Assembly: GCA_025266875.1 (NCBI GenBank)
Contig: JALLLT010000032.1
Span: forward strand, 62,001-126,000
Direction: 5' to 3'
From: Fennellomyces sp. T-0311
Lineage: Eukaryota > Mucoromycota > Mucoromycetes > Mucorales > Lichtheimiaceae
Length of the DNA stretch: 64,000 nt
Shown: one piece after another, positions 24,415 to 36,679 of the stretch
How the letters are laid out: each line of letters begins with the position of its first letter
Numbering within the stretch: position 1 is the first letter of the stretch
Notes under the pieces: generated by a model
Databases searched by the model: none
Told to the model about the DNA's origin: nothing
The model's input: the letters and a program-made list of their open reading frames with translations, nothing else
Translations under genes and position numbers: made by a program

Positions 24415-26462
24415 ATGTCTGTCAACACGACCATAGATCACCTTGTCGCGCGACATCCGACAGCAATCAATCCTGCCAGCCCAGAATATAAGCGAAACGT
24501 TGAAGAATGGCAGCCATTAATAAAGCAGCTTGAAGAACGACTACTGGAAGCCACCAATGAAGGAAAAGAGAGCAGTATGAAACTGCATAGAGGCCGTGGC
24601 CAGTTGTCAGGTCTGTAAACAAACAAGATTGGTGTAGAGCTTTGTTGACACATTATGAGTGAATAGCTCGTGAACGGGTTGAACTGCTGTTGGATGAAGA
24701 TTCACCATTCTTGGAATTATGTCCTTTTGCTGGATTTGAGCAGAAGGATATGACCCTTGGTAACACAATCATTCCATTGCATAGCGGGAGCAGGTGGATA
24801 ACTTTTGTATTTTGAAGGCGGCTCCTTTGTCGCTGGTATTGGCTTGGTCAGTGGTGTTTTATGTGTGATTTCAGCCAATATACCCACAATGACCGGTGGT
24901 GCATTGAATGAAGCTGGTACATTCAAAAGTTTACGAATCCAAGAGATTGCTACTCAAAATCGCTTGCCGACCATTACTTTGACACAATCGGTATCCTGGA
25001 AACGTATATCGAAACACCTATTTGTACTCAATATGCGCTGATGATACATAGGCTGGCGCTAACCTGGAACAACAATTCAAAGTGTTCCACAAACTTGGTA
25101 AAACGTTCCGGACCCAAGCCTTACACAGCAAAGCACGTATACCTTCATGTTGCATCGTGTTTGGTAGCTCAACAGCAGGTGGCGCTTACACACCTGGTAT
25201 GAGTGACTATGTAATTATGGTTCGCAAACAGGCCCAAGTATTTCTTGGCGGACCGCCTTTGGTCAAGGTAAGAAAACGCATAAGCAAAAGTCATTTGTAA
25301 TATCTTGACGTTTTTTTATATATGTATAGATGGCTACAGGCGAGGTGACGGATGCCGAGTCCTTGGGTGGGGCTGATATGCATTCGCGCGTATCTGGATC
25401 CAGCGATCAACTCGCGTTTGATGAACTGGATGCGATTAAGAAAGCTCGCGAATGGATGGCTAACTTGAACTGGGAACCGCAAGGAAGTTTACCCCTCCGT
25501 CACTTGCAGATGCAGTTCGAGGAGCCGTATCATGACATTAATGAGATTTTTGGCATTGCATCGGCAAATATTCGAGTCCCTTTTGATGCAACCGAAGTGA
25601 TTATCCGACTTGTGGATGGTTCACGATTCACGGTGTTCAAGCCGAACTATGGTACCAATCTAGTGACGGGCTGGGGCTTTATCCAAGGTATTCCTGTAGG
25701 CATTATTGCCAACAACAATGTCATTTTTACCCAAGAAGCAAATAAGGCTACTCAGTTTATACAACTTTGCAATACCAAGTAAGCATGAGTGGTCCTCCTT
25801 TTTTTTATTCACGTGCTGGTAATAACACATGTCCTAGAAATACACCGATCATCTATCTGCAAAATATTACTGGATTCATGGTCGGAAAACAATACGAGGA
25901 AGAAGGCATTATCAAGGCCGGATCTCGTTTCATTAATGCAATCACCAACTCGGAGGTTCCTGCTATTACAATCATGATGGGCGCTAGTTACGGTGCCGGT
26001 AACTATGCCATGTGTGGTAGAGCTTATGAGCCAAGGTCCGTGCGACTATGTACAGGCATGCGTGGGTTACTCACCCGTAAACACTTTAGATTTTTGTTTT
26101 CTTGGCCAAACTCAAAATGCTCTGTGATGGGTGCAGAGCAACTTGCAGGTGTTTTAGATATTGTCATGCGACAAGGAGCAAAGCGGTATAACTAGATGAA
26201 GATTATTTGCAGTGTCTACAATCACTAATCTTTTTTTGGCAGAGCTGGTATCGAGGTGGATGAAGAATTGGCAGAACAGCGCAAGACTTTGTTCCAGTAT
26301 TCGGTGGAAGCTGAAGCTGATGTGTACTATACCTCCTCTCGTCTTTTAGATGACGGTATTATAGACCCAAGAAACACTCGTCAGATTATAGGATTTTGCT
26401 TGGCTGCCGTGTACAATAACCAAGTGAAAGGAGGAAACCTGTATGGCGTGAGCAGAATGTAA
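24415..26462 (+). CDS. Biotin-dependent acyl-CoA carboxylase, carboxyltransferase (beta) subunit; geranoyl/methylcrotonoyl type
   Basis: Transfers CO2 from carboxybiotin to an acyl-CoA. About 555 residues in eight exons. It covers the whole carboxyltransferase: [98 protein letters not shown], then the C-terminal half with [40 protein letters not shown] and [17 protein letters not shown], ending GVSRM. The active-site GGAY and GAGNYAM motifs are intact. Several blocks ([35 protein letters not shown]) look closer to geranoyl-CoA carboxylase beta (AtuC-like) than to canonical MCC beta. An upstream in-frame ATG at 24331 (MSHRATDFHTLLHSH) could give a targeting extension. No biotinylated alpha subunit lies nearby. 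Confidence 0.88.
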
Positions 26463-26675
26463 ACTAATGCTTAATAAAGCTGATGGATCTATATCGTACA
26501 CGCTCAAAAATGGCTCCATATAGAAGGCTTGCAAGCGCACACACTACGTATTACGTTGTTTGCGGGAAATACAAGAGGTGTATTCTATACACTTTTCTTA
26601 CTATATGCACTAGTACAGACGGTCGCACCACTACACTTTGAAAGTCTATATGGACTTTCTAACTACAGGTATCGT

Positions 26676-27498
26676 TCAGTCAAAAACGGGCAAACTGCGA
26701 ATAAAGCGATCCACGGCTATACGGAACAGTTCATTGCTGATATTTCCTGGCGGCGGTGGCGCTGACTTGGTTGTGGAAGCTGCGGCCGTACTTGCATCTG
26801 GCTGTTGTCCCTGGTCGGACGGTATAAACCCTTGACTGATCTCCCAACGCGTATCCTCAAACTTCATCAATCCATTCTTGACGACAAACTCGACATACAG
26901 TTGCACATAGATCTGTTTGAGCACGGCTCGCAGCGATTCGGTGTTGGCGTCCGAGTTCATGACGAATTTAAGGCCAGTGGGTGTTTCGTAGTAATGCAGT
27001 CGGTAAGTGGATGTTCGATATGAGATAAACTCGTCTTGGCTGCCAAAAAAAAGGTAAACTCTTTTTCCATCACGCAAAAACAGCCACGTACCTGTTGCTA
27101 AGTTTACGAACAAAGTTTCGCAAGGAATAGATAACGCCATATACAAGTTTTGCTTCTTCCTCAATCGAGATGACGCTTCCGGCAGCCATGCCACTCATGG
27201 TGGGCTGTGTCTGTCCATCGCTTCGCATAACGGAAGACGTCTGTGGAGGAGTGTTGCTGCTGCTGCTCGGATCAGGTGACGATGAGCCTGGACTGGAGGC
27301 CGAGAACCGCGATGATGTTGTGAGGCCGAGTCGGCTACTGCTACTAATGCCAGTAGGGGCTGCAGTACTGCTTCCAGGATGACTAGTGCCACTGTTGTTC
27401 CCGCCACTTCCAGGACCATTGGACGGTTTATGTGTCCATTTCTGAAAGTAAATGCACTGACAATGGCGGTCAAAAATGTAAAGGTTGTATATGGTCAT
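26676..27498 (-). CDS. BET5: TRAPP complex subunit TRAPPC1/Bet5
   Basis: Longin-fold subunit of the TRAPP tethering complex, which activates Rab1/Ypt1 in ER-Golgi traffic. Two exons, about 255 residues; the family usually has about 145-160. The N-terminus MTIYNLYIFDRHCQCIYFQK (ATG at 27496-27498), the middle EEAKLVYGVIYSLRNFVRKL and the second exon (DEFISYRTSTYRLHYYETPT, GLKFVMNSDANTESLRAVLK, end ELFRIAVDRFIRSLPVFD) are the conserved blocks. The extra length comes from a Ser/Pro/Gly-rich insertion of about 75 residues after KWTHK and a second Ala/Ser/Pro-rich loop before the last helix. The intron is at about 27044-27091. Confidence 0.92.
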
Positions 27499-28065
27499 TG
27501 GAAAAAACGCGTTCCTAGCACTATAGTCGTACCGAGTTGAATTGCCGCTGTGCAAAGAGAGTTTGTCCTCACATGCTCTCGCTGTCGTCCTGACAACAAA
27601 CTTTTACGCAGCTTGCATTTTATAACTGATGCTATCTTTTTTTTTTCACACAGCATAATATGTTTGCGTGAGTTAATGACTGTTGGCTTGTTCTATCCAG
27701 CAAGCGGTTGCATAATCGATAAGCCTTTTATGACGACATTCATCGCCACATCTTATATAATAAGCGCACAAATGTTGGGCTAAATGTTGGAAGGTCGTCT
27801 TATAAGACATGAATTACCAGTGCGTAAGGGCATTGATGGTGACTCGGTCCTGTTATTTGGATCCTCCTTGTGATCATCTATCCAAAGCACTCTAATCACG
27901 ATGCATTACTCATCCTGGATTTGAGTTTCTGTCAAGTGAAGATCTCACTACCGCAGAATCCTTTTGGGGTTGCATCCATATCGATCAGAGAAGACGAGGA
28001 AGGTCATATGCTAATCCCAGGCCCGCTACTCGATCAATACGATACATTTCTTTCAATGAACCACA
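27499..28065. other. Intergenic region
   Basis: AT-rich, no convincing gene. An open stretch on the plus strand at 27870-28060 (including DALLILDLSFCQVKISLPQN) could be an upstream exon of the orphan ORF at 28066, but it has no ATG and I found no clear splice pair. Confidence 0.35.
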
Positions 28066-28455
28066 ATGACCACTGCACCTGACTGCCGCAGTGTGTCGAT
28101 TGAAGAAGAAGAAACAAAATTCCGTACATATCTGCCAAATGGTGATTTAGCATTTCGTTCATTGGTTCATAGTAACACAGATGGTTACAGTCTAGACTAT
28201 GAGATGTATGGCGTTGATTGGTTTCTTGTTGCGCAAACGAGAATTCATGGGGCGACACATGTGGATAATGGTAGCGATACTGGATCAAAGTGTTATGTGT
28301 ACCAAGATAACTCAAGACATGTTATAATCAGTCATCACTCTGAGTCGGATCGGTTAGAAACGCCTAATTTTTTTGAAGTTCGTTACCCTGCCTATAACGT
28401 GGCCGCTGACAAGTGCACACTCTTCATCGGATCGTGGCGCACAGGTTACCCGTAA
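28066..28455 (+). CDS. Orphan ORF of unknown function
   Basis: A 129-codon ORF (ATG at 28066) with protein-like composition: MTTAPDCRSVSIEEEETKFR at the start and TLFIGSWRTGYP at the end. It is acidic, rich in Ser, Asp and Tyr, and has no membrane segment or signal peptide. I recognise no domain. It may be the last exon of a longer gene starting near 27870. No similar sequence lies elsewhere in the window. Confidence 0.4.
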   Translation: MTTAPDCRSVSIEEEETKFRTYLPNGDLAFRSLVHSNTDGYSLDYEMYGVDWFLVAQTRIHGATHVDNGSDTGSKCYVYQDNSRHVIISHHSESDRLETPNFFEVRYPAYNVAADKCTLFIGSWRTGYP

Positions 28456-30584
28456 CAATGGACTGCGGTAAGTGACCCTGAAATAAAATTTTAAGCCATC
28501 CAGTACGCATCTTGATTGGGTCCCAACGGAACGACGCCCAAAAACAATGGTGGTCCTTTCTCCTCTTCTCTCTTTTTCTATCAAACCCGTGATGCAAGTT
28601 CCCGCGTCATTTTTGATAATCCGTGAATCTTTTTTTGGTTGTCCTGGATAAAAAGACGGTCCGTGGAACATATTTATTTCGGGGTGATGACTTTTTGCAG
28701 CAGTATTATTATGTTGATCACACTGACAGTACTTTTTGTATATACCACATTGTTTGACTTGCAGCTGTTCTCGTGATATGCATATGTTCTGAACGTTTTT
28801 TGTTTGTTCGACACGTACGTAGTCTTTTTGTCTCCTGAATTATAAACTAATTAATGGTACAAATGCCCCAATTGTTCATTATTCCCGAACGATTCACTGT
28901 TCAAGGTTTAACAGATGTGAAGAATCAAATTGTTGTAAAAAACTCCATCCGCGCATGTGTTTGAACTCCTTGCAGTATATGCAAACCAACAGTGATACAT
29001 CCGGTAGCTGTGCTTTAATTTAGAAGGATCTGTTGTTTGACCATGGTATCGATAAGTAACAAGTAAAAGGTTGTTTTGATGAAGCCAAAAAATGTTTTTC
29101 CGAATTTGATCGTGTCTCTTTTTTTTTGTGAAGGGATACCATAAACAGAGATTCAAACTAATAGAATAGATGTACTATTTGTTTATGGAATAGCGCTACT
29201 TGCGTGTGTATAGTACACACACTTTGGATAAGTGTCATCTCGGATCCACTTGGCAGATGGAGTAAATGTGCCCGAGTTTCCCTTTTTCTCTCAAAGTTAT
29301 CCCCCTTGATACTGATTGTGACAGAGTACTATAACACTCACCAGATTTCATACTGCTTTTTTAGGTCATCGGAATCTAATGCAGCTAGATTTACTCGGTC
29401 TCACATAATATATACATCGCAACATATATATATATAAATAATACAGAGAAGGAGACAGAAGCACGAAAATGCATCAGAAAGAAGAAATATTGCATGCACG
29501 CAAAAGATACGTACAAGTGGCTCGTGAAGTCATTGGACTTTTGGAACCAAATATATTATGGTTTTCACTTTGCTATGTCCTTGAACCAATACAGATGGTT
29601 CAATATATCTATGACAAATCATTTTACGTACCTCGTGCACAAACAGCAAAAGAAGTGTGCTGTGTCATGCGCACCTAGCATTTTATCCAAGGAAATAACC
29701 TTCTTTTTCAAACCTCTTTGTTGATCTGCCCTTTTGAGTTTTCCTATATTCCGTTGCAAGTCGAAAATTTTTTTCCAGCAACTTAGGGATGAAAGAGAAC
29801 TTCTTTAATGCAGCCCTGTCCTCAATGTGTTTCATGTAAAAAGTTAGCGGCACCCAAGCCCTCTCTTCAAGGTGCACACCAAAAAAACCACATCTTATGC
29901 AATCACATGCCCTCCTTTCATTATTAGGACGAGAAAAAAAGAATTGAGGGGAGTTTTGTTATAAATGTGTGTCATCGTTTTCCTACTACTATGAATGAAA
30001 AAAGGATCGTCGCATACGCTTTCTTTTTTTACTGCGTGATGGAAATTATACTTTTTGCTATAAAAACGAACCAATACGCGCACATGTTTTTTAAACAGAC
30101 GAAGTTCTAGGCTTATTGAGCTGTTTGGAATGGACATGGTGGCGGAGATGGTTCAAGTCAGGCGGGGTTGCTTACAAGGGCCAAGAGGTCGGAGAGTATA
30201 AGATTGGTGGGGGTGGAAAAAAAAACTGAAACGGGTACACGCCTTTTGCATGATTGTGTGTGTGTGGAGAGCAGAAAGGGCTTTTTTGATCTACGCACAT
30301 CTGCGATTGCTGAATTTGGATAGAGGGCTTCTCTTTAATCCGGGATCGGGTCCTTATATTCTAGGTCTGGCAGTGTACCGAGCCAGTGTAAAACTCCCCC
30401 CCCTTCCCCCAACACTCCTTGGTATATAGAACAAGGCCCTTTCGCCCACCCTAATTAGGGATGCTCCGCAACTCATTCACATATATAAATAGTGGTCCAT
30501 GTTCACTTGCGAAAATAAACAGTGTATTCTCTCCTCCCTTTCCTCACCCTTCCCTTTACGATTCATTTGATATATATTTCCATT
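28456..30584. other. Gene-free 2.1-kb region
   Basis: Short AT-rich ORFs only. There is a (TA)n tract near 29424-29437 and a run of C near 30392-30406. At the right end a TATA-like element (atatataaat, about 30481) precedes the orphan gene at 30585. No RNA gene was recognised. Confidence 0.4.
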
Positions 30585-30923
30585 ATGATGATGATCCACG
30601 ACAATAAGCCGTTCATTCGTGGAAACGACCATGAGGATCGTCCGTTGCTTCTCTCTCTTCCTTCGTTGGTGAAGCAATTATTCTCGTCATCTACGCTACA
30701 ATCCAGTACAACTACGGACGGTTTAACGAACGAAGATGAAGACAAGCGTGCGGCGCGCATGTACCTCGCCACAGCTGCAGCATCGTTTCCAGACAGTCTA
30801 TTTTTAAAGATGTACTTTTCATTCCCTGCACTGGAAGAATTTGATGGGCAAAGCAACGGCAGTGGAAGGAGAAAGGGTCCTTCATCTGCTGCGATTGAAC
30901 AATGCCGCCGTTTATTACGATAA
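30585..30923 (+). CDS. Small orphan protein
   Basis: 112 codons starting at the first of three ATGs (MMMIHDNKPFIRGNDHEDRP). A Ser/Leu-rich segment (LLSLPSLVKQLFSSSTLQSS), an acidic patch (NEDEDKRAARMYL) and a C-terminal segment AAIEQCRRLLR are visible. It has a good promoter context: a TATA-like element at about 30481 and a CT-rich tract at 30527-30560. No family recognised; expression evidence is needed to be sure it is a gene. Confidence 0.5.
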   Translation: MMMIHDNKPFIRGNDHEDRPLLLSLPSLVKQLFSSSTLQSSTTTDGLTNEDEDKRAARMYLATAAASFPDSLFLKMYFSFPALEEFDGQSNGSGRRKGPSSAAIEQCRRLLR

Positions 30924-31568
30924 TCAATTGTACTTACATGTTTCTCTTTCTGTATTTCTACCTTGCTACGAAAAAAAGGCGATATACCCCCATCTAACTT
31001 GTATTTATCTGTACTCCCGTTCCTTCTCCTTCCTTGTATATAGCGTATCTATGTTTTATATAACCAGCCAGTAAATAATTGTGTATTTTCTTCTCTCTTC
31101 TGTAACCAACTTTGACATGATTCCAATGGGTCTTCTGCTTCACATGCAAATCTTGCATGAATATTTTTTTTGACTTTCCCAAATTTCTTATCTTGGTTTC
31201 TTTTTCGAAAAGGACAAATTATGTTTTTTGTTTACACCAAACGCCATATTGTTTTCGTATCGTTAGCTCCAAGCCGATAGGCAACAAAGGGAACAATGAA
31301 TACACGTGTTTCTTTTTAGCTTTCCCTTGCGGGCGACATGTTTATTAGGCTATTCCGAACTTGCGTGCTCCGAGTGTAAATAGACGGAGTATACAGTACT
31401 GCTGCATATCTGCTGTACGAAAACGTGGTCTCGCCTCCACCTGGATAGCCAAAGTCATCTCTATGTTCCATATAGCATATAGCCGATATAGTCGTTTCGT
31501 GACACATATGCCTAAAATAAAGGCGATGACTAAAATCCGATTCCACGCTATTTCAGCTCTTTTCAATT
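30924..31568. other. Intergenic region
   Basis: CT- and AT-rich, no gene seen. It contains the 3' flank of the orphan gene and the promoter of the SDR gene at 31569. Confidence 0.4.
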
Positions 31569-32754
31569 ATGTCCCAGAAAGTTGTCTTGATCACTGGCTG
31601 CACCGATGGCGGTATTGGTATGCTCATTATCATTATTCGCGATCAAAACACGGATGACTGATCGCCGTGGTAACAGGCTACAGTCTCTCCGAAGAGTTTG
31701 TCAAGCGCGGATTTAAGGTGTATGCTACCGCGAGACGTGTTGAAAGCATGGAATCACTCCAAGGTATTTTTTATTTTGCGATGCACTTGCCAAAGGCAGT
31801 TCCGTTCGCTCATTTCTTTACAATTAGGTTGCGAGAAGCTAGCTTTGGACATTTCCGATGATGCATCAATCGAATCTACTGTCCAGGTAAGCATGTTTAC
31901 TTTTTCTAGTTATATGTAATAACATCATATAAAATAGAAAGTAATCGACGATGCAGGTCATATTGGTAAGTTATCGCGTCTAAGGAGTCAGAGAAAGGAG
32001 GGGAGCTAACACGTCATTTTGCAATAGATATCTTGATCAATAATGCAGGTGCACCGTAAGTTATGGTCTATTGTGAATGAGCGGACAGAAAACCCTAAAT
32101 AAGGAATTAGTGGTGTGGGAGCTTTGCTAGATATTGATATGGCCGAGGCTCGCAAGTGTGTGGAGGTCAATTGCTTTGGTACTTTGGCCATGTGCCGTGC
32201 AGTTGCCCCTCATATGATTCGCCGTGGCTCAGGCAAGATTGCGAACGTTGGATCAATTGTGGGCTATGCATCCACGCCGTGGGCCGCCATATATGCCATG
32301 TCAAAAGCAGCCGTGCATTCTATGACCGACGCATTGCGTATGGAATTGTCACCTTTTGGTATCCAAGTGTCGGTAGTCGCACCTGGATCCATCAAGTCAA
32401 ACTTTGGCAAGAATGCAACCAACATGGTTCAAATACCAGAGAGTAAGTTAGAGAACGAAAAGCGAGGCATTGTGTAAATCCTTAACTTTGGCGATGTCAG
32501 ATTCTTATTACAAGTCTGTCGTCAAGTTCATTTATGCAAGAGCCAACATGTCACAAGGCCCCAACTCGACGCCCACTTCGGTGTTTGCTGCTAAGGTAGC
32601 CGATAGGCTGTTGCGACGATCGTCTCCTCGATACATCACCTATGGTTACAACTCGCTTACATTTTTGTTGTTCTATTATCTGCCTTTCTTTGTCAAGGAT
32701 TACATTCTTGGTAGAAGATTGGGCATCAACCAAGTCAAGACTGTAATCAATTAA
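31569..32754 (+). CDS. Short-chain dehydrogenase/reductase, Ayr1-like (1-acyl-DHAP reductase type)
   Basis: About 285 residues in seven small exons, the first at ATG 31569 (MSQKVVLITGCTDGGIG). It has the cofactor loop T-G-C-x-x-G-G-I-G, YATARRVESMESLQ (arginines after strand 2, favouring NADPH), the DILINNAGAP motif and the catalytic tetrad region NVGSIVGYASTPWAAIYAMS followed by K (Ser, Tyr-x-x-x-Lys present). The C-terminal part includes a hydrophobic stretch (LTFLLFYYLPFFVKDYILG) as in membrane-associated Ayr1 proteins of lipid droplets and ER. Yeast Ayr1 reduces 1-acyl-dihydroxyacetone phosphate in phosphatidic acid synthesis; the exact substrate here is inferred. Confidence 0.85.
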
Positions 32755-33008
32755 ACTGAACGTGTTGCCGTTGAAGTGCTTTTGCTTTTATTATAGTTTT
32801 TGTTTACAAATTAGAATGTCTGTTGAAGAAGACACGTTACTCTCTCATTTACAGTGAGGGGGAAAAGGCAACCCGGCCCCTGGGGTAGTTGAATACATAT
32901 ATGACAAAAAAAAGGCTAAGGAACAAACGAAAATGGTGGTTTTGTATGGAGGGGATAAAGCATGTTGAATACAAGAACGTGATTATTTTAAAGTGTGTGA
33001 GGATATAC

Positions 33009-35125
33009 TTATGGGATTAAATCAAAGAGGTGCTTGGTTTTCCGAGCGATCTGGTCAACCTCCAAATCGAACAGTCTCCAGATACCATTCTCATCTTGGA
33101 AGTCATTGTGGACAATGTTGACCAAGTACCAGTTGTTCATAATGTCCAAAGTTACCTTGGCCGACTCGCTTTCGCGGTCATAAATACGTGCCCATTCACC
33201 CCAGAGTTCAAAGGCCTCATCCTTCCAAGCCATGAAAGCCATGGACTCGACGATGGTGGGCTGGATAATTTCCTTGCCAGGGAACACACCCCAGGTGACG
33301 GCAGTAGGCTGGTCATTCTGGGTGTTTGTACGAAGATCACCTTGCTTGTTGACGGCATAGTAGGTGACTTGAGGGTTCTTGCTAATCTTGGAGGTCAATT
33401 CATCCAACTTTTCAGGCGACACAAAGAATTCGAGGTACGCCTTTTGGTAGACATAGCCGTTCTTGGGACCCCAGCCATAAATTTCGTGCGAGCTCTTGGC
33501 ACCATTGACTGCAGGCTGTGAGTTGATAGTAAGGTAGCCCAGCAAGTTGATTCCAGCAAGTCGCTGGCGGATAACCTCAGTCTCGGCATCGAGCTGCTGA
33601 GCGCTCCATGGAATACCAGCCACAGCGCCCTTACAGTACTTTGCAAAAGTCAGTGCGATATCATCCGCAGACTTGGGATAACCCCACATTTCCAAGCACT
33701 CCTTCTGCGGGTACTTGAGCGAAACACCATAACCATCCAATTCACCAAAAGCTGCGCGTACAAAGCAAAAATGTTAAGTTTCTCCCGTCCATATAAAATA
33801 TCACGTGTTTTTCACTTACCAGGCGAACGAGAATCGCCCCATCTACCGTTGGGGAAGTCGTCCCACGACTCGGTACGCTGAATGTAACTCTTGGTACGAT
33901 TCTTCCAGAAGATGGGACGCACATTCTCCTTTGCGCGCTTGCTGGTCAAAGACTAACAACAACAAACATTAAAAAAAGATTTCTATGGAAACAGTAGAAC
34001 AACTTACGGGGTTCCAAGGCAGAGGCTTGATGCTATCAGTACCGGGCACCAAGTCCAAACGTTCCAGAATCAAACGGGAGCTTCGCTCGAGATTGAAGGT
34101 GTAAATGTGGAAACCGTTGATACCAGCTTGTCTAAACTTCTTGATGAACTCAATGGTCAAGTTGATACCGTATTCCTTGACGGCAGCATCGTCATCCTTA
34201 ATGGGTTCGAGGTCATCCCAAATCTTTTGAGGCACGCTGTTGTTGCTGAAAGAGACGACGCGCTTCAAGCCATTGTAGTTCTGGATGGGGAAGACACCAG
34301 GCAAGATGGGGCACTTGATGCCAATCTCGCGACACCGGGTGACAAAGGTCAGGAAGGCATCGCAATCAAAGAAAAGCTGGGTGACAATGACATCGGCACC
34401 GGCATCGACCTTATCCTTCAAACGGCGCAAGTCATCCTCCTTGTCGGGGTTATCAATGTGTCCCTCCGGGTAACCTGAAATAAGATTATCAGTACAACAT
34501 TCAAACTGATATAAAATTCTTCTCAGGAACCCAAAGCTTTACCTGCCACGGCGATACAGAAATAATCGCCATACTGCTTGCGGATATATCTGACCAAATC
34601 GTCGGCGTGCTCGAAACCATTGGCGCACGATTCCCAGTTCAGCTGGCCCTTGGGAGGATCACCTCGCAGGGCGAGAATGTTCTGACAACCACAATCTTTG
34701 GCAGCCTGAATTGAAATGAATCAGTAAGGTCGTTTCAAGTAGTTATCAAGTTAATGTCGCGTTTATACCTTCAGAGCAGCATCAATTTTCTCTACGGGCA
34801 TGTTGGTGCAAGTCAAGTGCATCATCGTCTCCAGTCCGTACACGGATTGCGCGGTGGCGACAAGTTCGGTCGTCAAATCGGCAGAAGTACCACCAGCACC
34901 CCAGGTGACGTCAATGAACTCAGGGCCATAACGTTGCATTCTTTCCATACGATCATACAAGTTTTGAACGCCCTAATCGAACAATGACGTTTCAGTGGCC
35001 AGCGAAAAAAAAAGAAGTGAGATGAATGAAGTAATTACCTGAGGGGTCTTTGGAGGGAAGTATTCGAAAGAGTAGAAGAAGCGACCTTCGCTCTCAGCCT
35101 TTGCAATCTTGTCAATAACCTTCAT
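33009..35125 (-). CDS. MET13: Methylenetetrahydrofolate reductase
   Basis: Reduces 5,10-methylene-THF to 5-methyl-THF for methionine synthesis. About 620 residues in six exons. The start [20 protein letters not shown] (ATG at 35123-35125) leads into the FAD-binding barrel: [81 protein letters not shown] and [16 protein letters not shown] helices. After LPWNP comes the linker and the eukaryotic C-terminal regulatory domain ([20 protein letters not shown] to [20 protein letters not shown]). The two-domain form suggests regulation by S-adenosylmethionine, as in other eukaryotes. MET13 versus its paralogue MET12 was not resolved. It is convergent with the Ayr1-like gene. Confidence 0.93.
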
Positions 35126-35516
35126 TGTACGTGAGTGGGGTAGAAGAAAGGGACACAAAGAAATGGGGCCACAAAGAACAGCGGGTATTGGATCGGGCAT
35201 CTTTCATCGATCTCTGAGTGACTGACATCTCTCGACGGAGTAATGCACCGATTCATTTTCCCGCAATACCGCTGATGCCTGTCGGTAGATCACATTTATT
35301 GTTGCTATGTCAACATCATACTTTTGTTACCATAGCTACCAATGGAAACCCCCGTGATAATTGCTTTAGGCATAAGTGTGTCTGTGTGCCGATGATATAT
35401 GCCGAAACGCTCATGGACACTTTTGTTTACAGGAAAAAGTCAAGTGTCAAACTTATTTCAGCCAGTAAATATTAAAAAAAAAAAAAAGAGCCCAGTTGCC
35501 AGCCAGCGGGGTTTCT

Positions 35517-36679
35517 TCATGAAGTTTCGCCTGATGAAGAATAAACCAAACATGTCCCACTACCCGTGCTATTATGTAACATTGTTGCACTCGGCGATTC
35601 TAGTGGAATTGGTGGAATCTCATCCACTCGGAGCGAAAACCGATGGTTGCCGTAGTCCACATACCCATTTCCATTGTTAAACGATAGCTTGAGCTGCAAC
35701 CAATGCCGAACGGAAATCCCATGACTGCTCTTGTATGGTACTGTCGGCAATAGAATGCGATCCAGTTTCAGGTTGATTTTCCATGGGTAATCCCAAGTAT
35801 ACGATGGCCAGGATAAGGTATAAGATTCCGATAGGACAGGCACCGTAGTTGTAGAACGATTATTACTATATGAAATCCAAAAAAGAAATACGTATGAGAG
35901 AATCGCAAGATTGTTCGATAGCGCGTAGTACATAAAAAGGCCTCGTGCTCATTGCTTTAGGAGGAAAAGAAAGAAAGGCTTTACCAGGCTGTGTATTCTT
36001 CCATGACTTTAAATTCTGCAAGGCATGCTTCCTTGTGCTTTGGTTTGTCTTCAAGCGGTTGACCTGGCTGTTGTTTGAGGGCATTAGTGATACGTAGCGC
36101 TGCATGTATTATGCAATGGCCATCCTCTGCTCTTGCGGCTGTTGTGGTAACTATATTTGATAACTGGACTTCGTATCGCCACTGTTGCGTGCGTTTTGAT
36201 GTTCCCCAATACAGTTTACTGGGAAGTGGGACGTAGCTGTGATGAACATAGATAGGGAGTGCAGTATGGATTCTTTTGTTAACAGTAGTTACTGGTCGGA
36301 CAGTCGCAGAAATCGTGTACCGTATTGAAAATCTCGATGATGATAAGGAGACTGGACAATCGCTATCAATGGATATAGAGAATGGTAGTATTATCGTAGC
36401 ATAATTGTCGGCAGTAAAGCTGTTCGTCGCAAAGCTACTAGCTGACTTTGTCGCCTGTCGCTGGTTGTCATTCAAAAAATGATAATTCTTATCCATAAAC
36501 GTATCGATCATGATGCTATTCTCGTCCTGCAAATACGTTTCGCCTAGTAATCGGATCATCGGTTGATGTACCGTTTTGCTTCCGTGACAACGGATAGCGA
36601 AAATCCCAGATATATCGCTTGAAATTCCAGAATCAAGTAAAATGTGGTCATTGTCGAGGTGAATAGAAATGGAAGTCAT
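35517..36679 (-). CDS. Arrestin-fold (alpha-arrestin-like) protein
   Basis: Two exons, about 345 residues. The start MTSISIHLDNDHILLDSG is followed by SGIFAIRCHGSKTVHQPMIR, LPFSISIDSDCPVSL and ISATVRPV, the beta-sandwich pattern of the arrestin N domain. The second exon carries the C-domain-like segment PWKINLKLDRILLPTVPYKS then SHGISVRHWLQLKLSF. The fold is inferred from this strand pattern. Alpha-arrestins link ubiquitin ligases to cargo, but the usual PPxY motifs are not seen in the predicted tail. The intron lies between GCCTG and the acceptor CATATAG, so the TAA right after the donor is removed. Confidence 0.7.

Noticed and set aside
33030..34478. Plus-strand ORFs opposite MTHFR
   Set aside because: Antisense to strongly conserved MTHFR exons, with no domain of their own.
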